From: Acanthosepion pharaonis | Taxonomy: Eukaryota; Mollusca; Cephalopoda; Sepiida; Sepiidae | Direction: 5' to 3' | Assembly: GCA_903632075.3 (NCBI GenBank) | Contig: CAHIKZ030005496.1 | Coordinates: 647,501-711,500 of the forward strand | Length of the DNA stretch: 64,000 nt | In this document: positions 43,250 to 54,414 of the stretch, piece by piece | Layout of the letters: the number at the start of each line of letters is the position of its first letter | How positions within the stretch are numbered: the first letter of the stretch is position 1 | The notes under the pieces: model-generated | Databases searched by the model: none | What the model saw: the letters and a program-made list of their open reading frames with translations, nothing else | Told to the model about the DNA's origin: nothing | Translations under genes and position numbers: made by a program

Positions 43250-43397
43250 GAACAAATAAATGTATTAGAATCACTTACAGTACGTAAAATTATTTTCACA
43301 TCAATATTAATGCTCTGTAAATTTACATTGAGCACTATTTTGTAAAAATAAAAATATTTATAAGAACACCGGATTATATATCTTACTGTTCTTTCTT

Positions 43398-43410
<13 letters not shown>
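43250..43410 (-). repeat. Repeat related to 7995-8065
   Basis: Complement contains TATATAATCCGGTGTTC, TATTTTTATTTTTACAAAAT and GTAAATTTACAGAGCATTAA as at 7998-8068. Confidence 0.7.

Positions 43411-43432
<22 letters not shown>
43400..43432. repeat. (AT)n microsatellite
   Basis: About 16 AT units. Confidence 0.95.
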
Positions 43433-43435
<3 letters not shown>

Positions 43436-43436
<1 letters not shown>

Positions 43437-43511
43437 GGAAGAGGTTATAGTTGTTCCAACGAGAGAAAATGGTATATATTAAAATGAAGAGAGTAACGAA
43501 GGTGGATTATT

Positions 43512-43547
<36 letters not shown>

Positions 43548-43834
43548 GCTTTATTTTCTATAATTTTGCAATACGCGTTTCGGTGTCGCGACCTTCTTCA
43601 GGTAAAGAGTGGATATTACCACATATTAAAAAGAATTAATTTTCCTTATGTTAAACATTCTCGATGGCACATGTCTTTCATGAACTGGCTGTGAGAAAGT
43701 TATTCTGCTTGAAGGGTAATAAAAAAATTAAGATTGGTCCGAGAAAGGGTGAGGAAAGAAGAAGGTGTTGCATAATATATATTTTTAAAAAACATGCATA
43801 TTACAACTAAAAAACATTTGCGGTTTCTTTCTTA

Positions 43835-43909
<75 letters not shown>

Positions 43910-44141
43910 GAATTTTGCCGCAAACGTTTTTTTCTTGTTCGCAAATTGTCTTCAGGTGACTGAAAAAATATTATAAGACGTTTTTACATAGACCAGACCA
44001 GAAACACGTGTCTGAAATTATGAAAAACAAAAGTATAATATTTTTTTTCTCAATAAATCCACATTACAACAAAAAACGTTTGCGGCACCCCTCTTTTTTA
44101 ATATACATACTTTTCTCTCGTTGGAACCACTACAACATATA

Positions 44142-44145
<4 letters not shown>
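43436..44145. mobile_element. Hammerhead-bearing repeat F, copy 2, with inverted ends
   Basis: GGAAGAGGTTATAGTTGTTC then CAACGAGAGAAAA on the left is inverted on the right as TTTTCTCTCGTTGGAACCAC at 44110. Inside are two (AT)n arrays (43513-43543, 43840-43903), a hammerhead-like motif at 43568-43606 (minus) and, near 43930-43970, a more degenerate GTCACCTGAAGA...AAACG. The inverted ends suggest either a terminal-repeat element or two head-to-head copies. Confidence 0.65.
43566..43606 (-). ncRNA. Hammerhead-like motif, partly decayed
   Basis: Minus strand: stem I UUUAC (43606-43602), one mismatch with GCAAA; core CUGAAGA (position 7 is the tolerant one); stem II GGU/ACC with a GCGA loop and one C-C mismatch; GAAAC intact; then GCGUAUU before GCAAA, two bases longer than in 32339-32381. 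Confidence 0.6.

Positions 44146-44147
<2 letters not shown>

Positions 44148-44178
<31 letters not shown>
44148..44178. repeat. (AT)n microsatellite
   Basis: About 14 AT units. Confidence 0.95.
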
Positions 44179-44180
<2 letters not shown>

Positions 44181-45080
44181 ACCCACAGACTGGCTGTTTC
44201 GCTGTATCACAGTTTAGATATCCAATTATCTCAAGTCGGGATCGAAACTGGACTGATTAACCATCAGTTGGAGATTTTACACCTGAGCTATCAGCTCTCC
44301 TTAGAGAGGAAAGCGAATTTTTACGTACTTACTTTTATCGATATATCTGAGTTATCGCGTCGGTTTGGATCCGTGGAGGAATTGGTTGAGACTCAGCTTC
44401 AGAAGTGGTTTCACTGAAGTAAAAAACAAGTTCTCTCTCAGACAGAATCTTTTTTTTTTTTGGTTTCACTGTTTATTTTGCTATATAATTTCGCCGTTAT
44501 AAAATGCATTCTTTTAAAAATCATTATTTAAAAAATTCGCATCTTTCAAAGAATTCTGAACATTACCTTCGTTAACTCTGTGTAATATTCAAAATTATCG
44601 ATTATTAACTTGATTATTCTTAAATTACATAGGTAATTACTATTGTTTCTTTAATCTAATTATTATATATTATTGCTTCAGAAAAAATATTGAAGCTATT
44701 TTAAACGTAAATTGTGACAACATTAAAATATCCAATATTTAAAATGATTTTCGAAATGTATTTATATAGAGAAAGAATTAGGAATTTCAGTATGGCAAAT
44801 ATTACCAATAATTATCGAAAATCATCGGAATATATAAATGTGTTATTTATTTATTTATTTAATTTTCTTCTAATTCATTTTAATTATTTAATTATTTTGT
44901 ATATGTTATATATCATTATATTCATATTTTTAAAACTAATCATAAAATTCAAATTTGATCTACGTTAACACGTGGAAACGAAAGGAATTATAATGTAATA
45001 TGTAATTATTCTATTTATATTTTTAAAAATTCCTCATTAGAAAACATTGCAGCCTTAAATATTTCCGAAAACAAACTAGA
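44179..45080. other. Unrecognised AT-rich DNA
   Basis: The plus frame 44121-44417 ends in ordinary-looking sequence (LTFIDISELSRRFGSVEELV, ETQLQKWFH) but starts in a Tyr-Ile microsatellite translation. I recognise no domain. Confidence 0.45.
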
Positions 45081-45218
45081 AAGCATTATTAACTATCATT
45101 TTTGAAACATGTAAAACACATTTACGTCATATTTAGCATTGCACAAACACACACAAACACACACACACACACACATATATATATACATATAGATAGATAG
45201 AGAGATAGATAGATATGC

Positions 45219-45254
<36 letters not shown>

Positions 45255-45331
45255 TTGTGTCTGTGCAATGCTAAATATGACGTTTACTTAAATGTGTTTA
45301 TATATTTCAAAAATGATAGTTAATAATGCTT
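45081..45331. repeat. 250-bp palindrome around a microsatellite
   Basis: The left arm (AAGCATTATTAACTATCATT, then GTCATATTTAGCATTGCAC) is mirrored on the right (GTGCAATGCTAAATATGAC, then AATGATAGTTAATAATGCTT). Arms of about 70 bp enclose (CA)n, GATA-type and (AT)n/(GT)n repeats that are themselves complementary. Confidence 0.9.
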
Positions 45332-45336
45332 CTTGT

Positions 45337-45399
45337 TCATATATATATATATATATATATACATTATATATTATATATATATGCATGTATGTCTATCTA

Positions 45400-45433
<34 letters not shown>

Positions 45434-45510
45434 TAGATATACATATATATTCATGTATATCTATCTACTTATCTCTCTCTATTTATACATAGATAGGGAG
45501 ATAGATATAC

Positions 45511-45578
<68 letters not shown>
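45337..45578. repeat. (AT)n and GATA/TATC array
   Basis: Interrupted AT, CTAT and GATA blocks ending at the Tc1-like element. Confidence 0.95.
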
Positions 45579-45579
<1 letters not shown>

Positions 45580-45582
<3 letters not shown>

Positions 45583-47049
45583 TGCGTGCCAAATTATTAT
45601 CTAGATATTTTTTTGTAATATTTCAAAAACCGTCCAATCAATTCACACAAAATTTTCACGTAATGTAAACAAACTGGCGCCATATTTGTTATCAGCACAG
45701 TGATTTGAGCGTGCCAAATTATTAGAAAGGTTTAGTAAAATTTCCAGAATTCAGCAAACAAAACGTTTATTAATGTTGAACGTGAATGTTAACAAATAAG
45801 ATAACCAAACAAATAATAACAGACACAAACAAAGGCACAGTTTTAAACAAATTATTAGGGAATGTGTTTTCCCTGTTTTGAAATTACTTGAAAACGTCGA
45901 CGATCCATAGAAATTGTTAATTGTAGTATGCCATCTGCTGTAATTCCGCGAGATATGTCAAGAATTGCTTCCCATAACTCAGCGTTGCTCCTGAATTGTC
46001 GTCCGTTGGCGTACAGTCTTCGCTTCATGATGCTCTAATGGTTTTCGATTGGGTTCATATCCGGAGTATTTGCTGGCCACTTCATTTTTCGAGAACCATC
46101 GAAGCCTAAATGTTTCAAATATTCAGTAGTCTTGTGAGCAGCGTGTGAGGGAGCATTATCTTGCATAAAAAAAAAAAACAATGGCCCTTCTGATGCTCCT
46201 TCATAAATGCTATGTATGCATCAGCAGTCATTTTGACACTATCTGGTACTCTCCCTTGGCCCACTAATGTTTTTCCAATAATACCACCCAGATCATTATG
46301 CCTCCACCGCCTTGTTAGCGTCTCAAATGCAGATGGCGATTCTGTCCGTTTATTACCCAGCCTTTGCACCATCTATGTGGCTCATCAAGTGTTGCTCGAG
46401 TTTCGTCTGTGAACAGAACTTTAAAGAATTCAATCTTCATATTGTCCTCGACCCATTTCAATCGATTTTGAATGTGATTTCTCGTTAACGGAGGCTTCGA
46501 TACAGGTTTGACTGTTGTTGCTATTTCCCTCAGATACCGACACCGAGTACTTTTAGACACAGTAGGATCCCCAATACAACTGAAAAGCTCTTGACTGGTA
46601 AGTCAAGGATTCTTCGTGGCCTCTCGTTTAAGTCGTGACACGAGACGACGTGAAATAACCCTCGGCCTGCCTTTATATGCCCTTTTGCGTACTTGTGTAG
46701 GGTCGGCAGTGAACTTTTTCACTGTTTGATGACACTTCCCTATCATTTTAAAAATTTCTAGGGTAGATTTACTTTTTGCGAGTTCTGAGGTAATAGTTTT
46801 CCTTTCAGCATCACTTAAACTGCTCTTACGGCCCATTTTTTCACTAAATTCTTATACTTTTCTAATAATTTGGCACGGTTAAATCACCGTGCTGATAACA
46901 AATATGGCGCCAGTTAGGTTACATTGCGCAGATCAGTACAAAAATTTCAGCGATTGCGCAGTTCAGTGTTGACAATATTGTGTGAATTGATTGGACGGTT
47001 TTTGAAAGATTAGAAAAAAGTTATCTCGATAATAATTTGGCACGCAGTG
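45580..47049 (-). mobile_element. Tc1-like DNA transposon with long IR/DR ends
   Basis: Starts CACTGCGTGCCAAATTATTA and ends with its complement TAATAATTTGGCACGCAGTG, with TA on both sides (45578-45579 and 47050-47051). The inverted repeats extend about 150-190 bp (CAAAAACCGTCCAATCAATT and CTGGCGCCATATTTGTTATC are shared). GTGCCAAATTATTA recurs inside each end (45711 and, inverted, 46860), an IR/DR arrangement. Length is 1470 bp with one transposase gene on the minus strand. Confidence 0.95.
45855..46836 (-). pseudogene. Tc1-like transposase, spacing of DD37E type
   Basis: Starts MGRKSSLSDAERKTI; helix-turn-helix part to about residue 75 (RRLVSRLKREATKNP, then a TGA near 46603). Continues STRCRYLREI, KPPLTRNHIQNRLKWVEDN, VLFTDETRATLD (first catalytic Asp), then FMQDNAPSHAAHKT (second Asp) and TPDMNPIENH (Glu). 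I count 37 residues between the second Asp and the Glu. Ends SKQGKHIP at 45855. Length is about 327 codons, usual for the family. At least three in-frame stops (near 46603, 46312 and 46035, the last replacing Trp in IENLW-type sequence) and two frameshifts (one in an A-run near 46165) make it inactive. Confidence 0.9.
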
Positions 47050-47358
47050 TATATATATATATATATTTGAGCAAAAATTTTATATTAAAAATTTTATTAT
47101 AGCCAGAAATAGCACCGATATAATTAATAGTAAAAAGCCAAATATCTAAGAAATCTTTCGACTAATGCTTCGTAAATTCTTTTCTTACGAAAAGAATAGT
47201 GGAAAATCATTTTAGGGGACTGCGTGTGGGAAAAAACTGTCGTTTTAATTTTAGAAATTGAATTGATTTTCTATTTTTTATTATATTTTATTCGTTCGCC
47301 AAAATGTTTCTTATTTGCTTTTTTCGCCGTATTACGTTGCTTACATTGGTGCTATTTC
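47050..47358. other. Short (TA)n array then unrecognised DNA
   Basis: (TA)n 47050-47067 at the right border of the transposon, then nothing recognisable. Confidence 0.6.
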
Positions 47359-47359
47359 A

Positions 47360-47529
<170 letters not shown>

Positions 47530-47531
<2 letters not shown>

Positions 47532-48605
47532 TGTGTATATGTGTATGTATATATGTGGGTAGGTATATTTATTTATGTTTCTATTTGTTGTGATGAATAT
47601 GTGTACACATACGTATGAATGGATTTTTTTACACATTGTTATATATTTGCACTCGTGTATGTGCACACATGCGTAAATAAGTATATATGAGATATTTTTA
47701 TATATTCGTGTATTTATGTCTTTTCTTTTTTATATATTATCTGGTTTTATTTTATTTTTCCTGGATATCTGAATTTGTTGTTTTTTTATGTGTATATGTT
47801 ACATGTTTACTTTTCTATCCATTTCTATATATTTTAGTCTATTTTTTTTCTTTACGTTGTTCATTGACCAATATTTGTTTTTTTTTTCTATTCTAACCCT
47901 ATTAAATTTTATACAGTTAACCATTTTTATCTGTATATCTTTGCCCATGTAATTTATATTTTAATAGTCTGTTTGAATCGCTTTACTAACAGTTTCAAAT
48001 CTGAATATTTGTTGATGTACCTTTATTATTGCATGCCTTTCATTGTATGTATATGTTGCTTTTTTTAAGGGTCGGGGACATCGTGTTTATATACCTAAAT
48101 ATGTCTACGTGTTTGTGGATTATAATCTAATTGTGTATGTATTGTCTTCTGCAAGATTTCAAACTCCCCTGCCCATATAACCACTTCAAATGCATATAGG
48201 CAGTAACGAAGATTAGCATCAACATTAGATTTTAGCGTTTATTCTAACTGAATTTTTGGTCTTACTGTTAAACCAAAACATGTATTTTTCCTCAGGTTCT
48301 TCTTTCAATAATTTTATAATATTCTAACCTTAGTACGGATTAAATTTACAATTTAAATTGGTATTTTTAATTTTCAATTTTATGGTAAAATTTTATATTA
48401 ATTATTAATTAGAATGATTTCTATTTTACATTAAAGCATTAATTATTATAGCCAAAGTTCGTTGTCAATTTTTTTGGAATTCTCATATAGTTGTATTTTG
48501 ATTGATCATTGCAGCTTATGTAACAGCGTTTCCCCTAGCGGGGGTCGTTTGATCGATTTGAACCCTTTTAAAACCTATATTCTACATTCAACACCCTCAC
48601 TTGGT
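47530..48605. other. Unrecognised T-rich DNA
   Basis: No gene, RNA or repeat recognised; a 69-codon plus frame at 47687-47896 is Phe/Tyr/Leu-rich from T-rich DNA. Confidence 0.5.
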
Positions 48606-48804
<199 letters not shown>

Positions 48805-48925
48805 CATATATAAAGAAGCAATGGCTTTATTGATCCAAGAGAATTTTCAGACCGGTAAACGATAATAAAAATAAAAAAAATAAAAGGACCAGCTACTGAA
48901 ATATAAGATATCCACTAAAAGTTTA

Positions 48926-48929
<4 letters not shown>

Positions 48930-48997
<68 letters not shown>

Positions 48998-49010
48998 TTA
49001 TTTATTTATT
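48930..49010. repeat. (AT)n(TTTA)n array
   Basis: About 32 AT units then TTTA units. Confidence 0.95.
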
Positions 49011-49620
49011 TTCCAATTACATAACGGTAGAACTTCAGTCCTTGAAAGCAAATGCTTCTATGCCTTAAGAGGTTTTCTCAAGAAAAAACTGTCGTGAACA
49101 TATGCAAAAAAGACACAAAAAATGGCTGCAATAAATAAACAAAATATATATAAAATTAAAATCAATACAGAGACAACCAGAAAGAAACAAGTTTGGGCAT
49201 ACTTAAGAGGGTAATTGTCATAATAGAGTTTCTCCAACTAGCATCAGCGACAAGTTAAATGGGAAAATAAATCACTCATAAAGCCTTGAGGTTTAATAAT
49301 CAGGGTTAATCTTCTGAATCAATGCGTCAAATCACAAGAAGATCGACCAATCAGAATTCGTCTGCTACGAATCATTCAAATCGTTGTACGCAATTTTGAA
49401 TGTTAAACTGGCCATGCGCAATTTTTGGCGCCAAATCCTCTTGATGGCAACCAGGCGTGTCCTGCAGCAATGTCAGCGGCGATTCCCGTGTCAGGAATTT
49501 TGAAATCACGTAACAGAAAATTGCAATCTTGGAGTGCACACTTCATTGCATCTAACAGTGCAGCTGATGCACCGCTTAATGAAACTGCTTCGATTAGTCT
49601 GTCACCCCACGTTTGGAAGC
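49011..49620. other. Unrecognised DNA with one less biased open frame
   Basis: The minus frame from about 49619 to 49403 reads QTWGDRLIEAVSLSGASAAL, LDAMKCALQDCNFLL and IPDTGIAADIAAGHAWLPSR before a stop. Composition is more protein-like than in neighbouring frames, but I recognise no domain, and upstream it runs straight into an (AT)n array. It may be a repeat remnant; GGCGCCAAAAATTGCG resembles the edge of the 26480 repeat. Confidence 0.35.

Positions 49621-49672
<52 letters not shown>
49621..49672. repeat. (AT)n microsatellite
   Basis: About 25 AT units. Confidence 0.95.
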
Positions 49673-49674
<2 letters not shown>

Positions 49675-49717
49675 CTAGCGCTTTGATAGACATATACATA
49701 GAAACAAACACAGATAA

Positions 49718-49758
<41 letters not shown>

Positions 49759-50035
49759 AGAGATAATGAGCAGACTGCAATAAATATGGATGAACGATCC
49801 GAGTGGAAATAAATAAATAAATAAAGAAAGAAAGAAAGAAAGGAAGAAGAAGAAAAGTAAAAGACTGATACCTATATGACACACGAAGATAGATAAAAAA
49901 ATCACTGAGATAGAGATAGACAGACTGAGGCATATAGATAGGTACGAGTAGAATCAGATAGGTACATACATATATATATATAGAAAGAAAGAGAAAGAGA
50001 GAAAGAAAGAGAAAGAGAGAAAGAAAGAGAAAGAG

Positions 50036-50085
<50 letters not shown>
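49718..50085. repeat. Purine-rich arrays (GA)n, (GAAA)n, (GATA)n
   Basis: (AG)n at 49718-49757; AAAG-rich 49815-49860; a tandem AAAGAGAAAGAGAG-type stretch at 49982-50040; (ATAG)n at 50041-50084. All are strand-asymmetric purine tracts that could adopt triplex-like structure (inference). Confidence 0.9.
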
Positions 50086-50086
<1 letters not shown>

Positions 50087-50299
50087 GATCAGGCTGTGAT
50101 GAATATAGATAAACAAACCGAGTGAAAAGGAAGAAAGAGAGAAAAAAAGACAGACATCTATATGATCTGACATAGATAGATACATAGATAGAAATTGAAC
50201 ATGCATAGGTAAATACGAGATGATCGTACTGAAGTACAATGGCAGACAGATTACATAGCTTATTCTGATAAAAGTCCTCAATAAGTAACTCATTGCATA

Positions 50300-51240
50300 T
50301 AGAATTCAGAACAAATCACAGTGTCCGAGGAAGCACTCCTGCAGAAGTGTTTTCTACAATATAGCGGTTTCTTGAGAAGTATCATTCATCAAAGTACAAC
50401 GTCGCTCATGCAAAAAGAATTCGCTAGGATTGAAGTGAATTTCAATTCTGAAGACGTTTTTCCTGTAATGGTCTGAGCTAGTGGCTCTAAATAGTGCAGC
50501 TTATGTGAAGATTCATCATAAAAGTATCAATAGTATAGGGATCAGCTAAAGTTGTTGCGTCGATGAGGTGAAAATAATTCATTCATCGCCAGATAGCATA
50601 AATGACTTTGAACTCTCTCAAGAATGGAAGGCGATTTCAGCACACATATGGCAACTATACTCTATTTTCTGTCTGATCCGACTCTTGTAAAAATAGAATA
50701 TGGCAGAAGAAGTCAGGTATTACCTGGAGCGCTACAAGGAACCGACCTTTTCTATAATCTGACTGCGGGTTGTATATGAGTTTCACAACGCCTGAGTTTC
50801 AAAGCCGGTAGCCTCTGTATGAGCAAAGCCGGTAGCCTCTTTATGAGCAAAGCCGGTAGCCTCTTTATGAGCAAAGCCGGTAGCCTCTGTATGAGTGCAA
50901 ACGCTCGTCATGTATGGAGAAAATCCAAGTTCTGCTCGGTGATAATGAAACGATGGTAACTTATATTGGGAGTGATTGCAAGTTTACAAGACATTGTTCC
51001 CTATTTGGCTCTTTGAGGTCTGTCAAATAAGATAACCTACCCGGCTTTGATCATCTTCATTTTTAAAAGTGCACTTTTAAAACTGTGGAGTCATCTGCAT
51101 CGATATTAATTAATGATATGAGAATGTTCATAGGCAGATCGTTAATTTAATATGGAAAGAGGGTAAGGTGAAGGAGATTAACTTGGAAAGGTCTGCACTG
51201 ATTTCATTGACTTCAGAATGCTGTTAGAAAAGGAATGGAT
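50300..51240 (-). pseudogene. Second APE-type LINE, decayed RT fragment
   Basis: On the minus strand 51060-51200 reads NDLPMNILISLINIDADDST, the block around the RT active site with DADD in place of YADD, preceded by SCADLSKLISF-like broken frames. The part at 50300-50800 has LRPLQEKRLQN and other weak similarity to a LINE C-terminus. It differs from the family at 8385-10760. Many stops. Confidence 0.6.
50801..50896. repeat. 24-bp minisatellite, four units
   Basis: AAAGCCGGTAGCCTCT begins at 50801, 50825, 50849 and 50873, each followed by (G/T)TATGAGC. The first three junctions are identical apart from G/T. It lies inside the decayed LINE region. Confidence 0.95.
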
Positions 51241-51478
51241 ATATTTCTTCTGCTTTCAGAGTTATTCAGAGTTATTAAAAAAGAAAGATCATATTTCGAA
51301 AATCTAATGAAATTCAATTTTAAGAAACCGAAACACAATAGATATATTAATAGATAGGAAAAGTTTCACAGTTATTAAAATAAATGTAACATTTTTTCAG
51401 TAGTGTTTAAATGTTTTTTTGTTGTTGTTGTTGTTGATTTTTTTCAGATTTTGTTCAAATTTAAATTGTTATAATTTG
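51241..51478. other. Unrecognised AT-rich DNA
   Basis: Short (GTT)n run at 51420-51435; nothing else recognised. Confidence 0.5.
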
Positions 51479-51479
51479 T

Positions 51480-51730
51480 CGAAAAGAGGAACTTCTTCAT
51501 CGTTGCTGGCTCCTTGGGCACCAGATCATATTTCATTAGATTTTTATACGAAAAAAAAAGAATGTTTGTCCCACGTATGCCTGTTACTATTGAACATTTG
51601 GAACAAAGAATTGTTGTAGCTGTGAGGTCAATATTCAGAGATCAATCGATTCGAGTTTGTCAAAAACTGGAATACCGTTTCTATGGTTGTCGCGCAAGAC
51701 ATCTACATAAGTTGAATATCCTTTAAACTT
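51480..51730 (+). pseudogene. Mariner/Tc-type transposase C-terminus
   Basis: One frame reads PVTIEHLEQRIVVAVRSIFR and DQSIRVCQKLEYRFYGCRAR, ending HLHKLNIL near 51724; just upstream, in the neighbouring frame, APDHISLDFYTKKK is the remnant of the SPDLTPLDFYLWG motif. This is the C-terminal fifth of an IS630-Tc1-mariner transposase of the same broad type as 17690-18575. The catalytic part is not found. Confidence 0.75.
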
Positions 51731-51739
51731 TTCCCATCC

Positions 51740-52140
51740 AGTAATGTGTTGGAAGTGTTACTCGTTCTTTTTTTTTTATTAAATATTCGAAAACTGTTTT
51801 TTTTTTCTTTTTGAATAATCATGTATCGAGGGGTTGAATGAGAGTTTATAAGTTTCAACCAATTCTAAATGAAGAACAATTCCGAATTCTAAATCATCGA
51901 GGCACCAATGAGAATCCATTTCACTTTCTTGAGAACTCATTGCAATTCTAAGATAATAAAAGAAAGCAATCTATGGGTTACCATGAACGCATGCATCCAA
52001 AAGGGACATATCATAAAAAAAAACATAAAGAAATATTAATTTACAATCACTACTGTTTATATATGCCTTGTAGACAAACGAATAACCTGAAGTCATTCAA
52101 TTGATTAAGTGATTGACTTCTTCTTCTTTTTATGGCTTAC
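51740..52140. other. Unrecognised AT-rich DNA
   Basis: No gene, RNA or repeat recognised. Confidence 0.5.
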
Positions 52141-52144
52141 CAAA

Positions 52145-52450
52145 ATTTTGCAGTTTATTTGAAGCTGGAAATATTTTTTAGATTGTAAGAATTATTTTTG
52201 GCCGAAATAATAATGATTTAGTAATACAACTGTTACTAATTAACCCATATCTGGGGAGAGAAGAGGTGGATTCCTACCTGTCTCAAGGGTATTTGTGCTT
52301 AAGCAAATATAACAAACCTGACTGGAATTGAAACTCGGCACTTCGGTTTTCAATATCTGATAATTATCCATTTAATCACCCACACATCCAAGCTACCAGC
52401 ACCCGTTATTACCAAAGGGACAACCTATCTAGTTACTGACCAGTTTCGAA
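52145..52450 (-). mobile_element. 5S-tRNA chimeric SINE, copy 4
   Basis: Minus strand: 5S-like 3' half (52391-52445: GTAACTAGATAGGTTGTCCC, ACGGGTGCTGGTAGCTTGG), tRNA-like unit (GTGTGGGTGATTAAATGG, CGAGTTTCAATTCC, TTATATTTGCTTA), the AATACCCTTGAGACAGGTAG segment and the long tail (ATGGGTTAATTAGTAA, CAATCTAAAAAATATTTCC). It preserves the longest tail and matches copy 1 throughout. Confidence 0.85.
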
Positions 52451-53090
52451 GTAACTTCGGTGATCTTACGAGAAATGGTGTTACACCGTGATGTGGCCGT
52501 ATGCCAAGTTGTCATTCAAGTCTACGATAATGTCATATACACAGAAGCGTACATATACCATCGCACACGAACTCAATTTATACTTACGATTTTATATACA
52601 CTTAGATGTGGGTGCGTGTATTTGGGTACAGCTTTCTCAGCTAATCTTAGATCTCATGTTTTATTCATGAATTTGCGTCTTTCTGGGGTATATGCACGAG
52701 AAATATCTTTTAGATTCATTTTTTAATGCACCTAAGTATTAATGTGGGCAGGGATTGATTCGTTTCTTTTTCTTTCTACTGATGTGGATTATTATTTTTT
52801 TGTCCCCAGCAATCCGGAATAAGAACAAAATATGTCAAAGGTGTTAATAGCAGTCACCATTATGTTAAAAGCTTATATTCCATTCTCCGGACGTAAGACA
52901 CGACAAAAGAGTAATGGATGGAAATATTTTGAATGCTTAGCGTGCGTAGCATATATAAGGAAATAGCATCGCCTTTAGAGACATTATTATGGTCATTTGG
53001 ATATTATCATCTTTTTTTTTTATTATTCGAGAGGAAAGCACGCAACAGAGCAATTGAGGAGAATTTCATATCCTTCATCTTTCTTCCTTT
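52451..53090. other. Unrecognised DNA
   Basis: No gene recognised; the plus frame 52460-52726 has no known domain. Confidence 0.5.
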
Positions 53091-53104
53091 CCCTTTTTGT
53101 CCGT

Positions 53105-53262
53105 CATTTCTCTGTCTCTCTCTCTGTCTGTCCCTCTCTCCCTTTTTTTCTCTCTCTCACTCTCTCCCCCCTCTCTCTCTCTAACTATATATATATATAT
53201 ATAGTGAGAGAGAGAGGGAGTGAGAGGGACAGACAGATATATATATATATATATATATATAT
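53105..53262. repeat. (CT)n(AT)n(AG)n(AT)n array with mirrored blocks
   Basis: CT-rich and AG-rich blocks flank AT arrays and are complementary (CTCTCTCACTCTCTCC versus GAGAGAGAGGGAGTGAGAG), so the locus can fold on itself. Confidence 0.9.
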
Positions 53263-53269
53263 TTTCGAA

Positions 53270-53330
53270 ACATTTCGATTTCATTTTTGCCTTGAAAAAG
53301 TCGGAAGACGAAACGCGTCGGCAAAATGTA
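53270..53330 (-). repeat. Repeat with weak hammerhead-like core
   Basis: Plus strand CTTGAAAAAGTCGGAAGACG and AAACGCGTCGGCAAAATG resemble CUGAAGA, stem II, GAAACGCG with heavy decay. Listed for completeness. Confidence 0.3.
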
Positions 53331-53365
53331 AGATTTTTTTTTTTTCCAATTGTCATTTGATACCC

Positions 53366-53376
<11 letters not shown>

Positions 53377-53428
<52 letters not shown>
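53377..53428. repeat. (ATAC)n(AT)n microsatellite
   Basis: About three ATAC-type units and about 24 AT units. Confidence 0.95.
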
Positions 53429-53429
<1 letters not shown>

Positions 53430-53520
53430 AACAATAAGAAAATTAAAAATTAAAATCTTTGGACACACTGGGTTGTAGATTAATATTCTTTCGTTTTTTT
53501 TATTATTATTCCATTTAGAT

Positions 53521-53561
53521 TCCTCGACTAGTTTCGACCGAAATGGCCATCATCGGGAGGA
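53521..53561 (-). ncRNA. Hammerhead-like motif, one core change
   Basis: Minus strand: stem I UCCUC/GAGGA (53561-53557 and 53525-53521); core CCGAUGA (U4 is C); stem II GGCC/GGUC with loop AUUUC; GAAA intact; stem III A-C/G-U around UA (the palindrome ACUAGU); cleavage triplet GUC ending at 53526. Only position 4 departs from the consensus. Located just downstream of an AT array. Confidence 0.7.
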
Positions 53562-53737
53562 GAAATATTTCTGCTTGCCGGTAGCAGTGAACTACAGAAA
53601 TGAATGTCTAGTTGGAGAAAATGAACTTTTGTCTGTAGTTTTCATTTTTTTTTTATTTTTTTATTCTCTTATCTTTTTAACATGAAGCTTTTTAACATTC
53701 CTTGTGTTGGTCAAACAGTCTCTTTTAAGTTGTTATC

Positions 53738-53742
<5 letters not shown>

Positions 53743-53806
<64 letters not shown>
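53743..53806. repeat. (AT)n microsatellite
   Basis: About 32 AT units. Confidence 0.95.
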
Positions 53807-54279
<473 letters not shown>

Positions 54280-54289
54280 CTGTGTTGTG

Positions 54290-54400
54290 ACAATTGTATG
54301 GCAAAGTGGTAAACATTACTTGTGACACATTTCATCCATCAGAACTTCATCAGACTAAATCTTTAGTTATGCCGGTAGGACTAGACATGTGCATGACAGA
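54290..54400 (-). repeat. Repeat with hammerhead-like core, related to 38262
   Basis: Minus strand (54356-54322): perfect CUGAUGA, stem II GUUC/GGAU (wobble pairs), GAAAU, then GUGUC. Stem I is weak. Shares the sequence around CATTTCATCCATCAG with 38262-38345. Confidence 0.55.
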
Positions 54401-54414
54401 GGGGGTGCTAAGGT

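Noticed and set aside
45855..46836. Active Tc1 transposase
   Set aside because: At least three in-frame stops and two frameshifts are visible.
49403..50293. 296-codon minus frame
   Set aside because: Most of it translates purine and AT arrays as Ser/Leu/Tyr-rich sequence; only the last 70 codons look less biased, and they match no family I know.
50801..50896. CRISPR-like array
   Set aside because: The 24-bp units are contiguous with no spacers, and the genome is eukaryotic.
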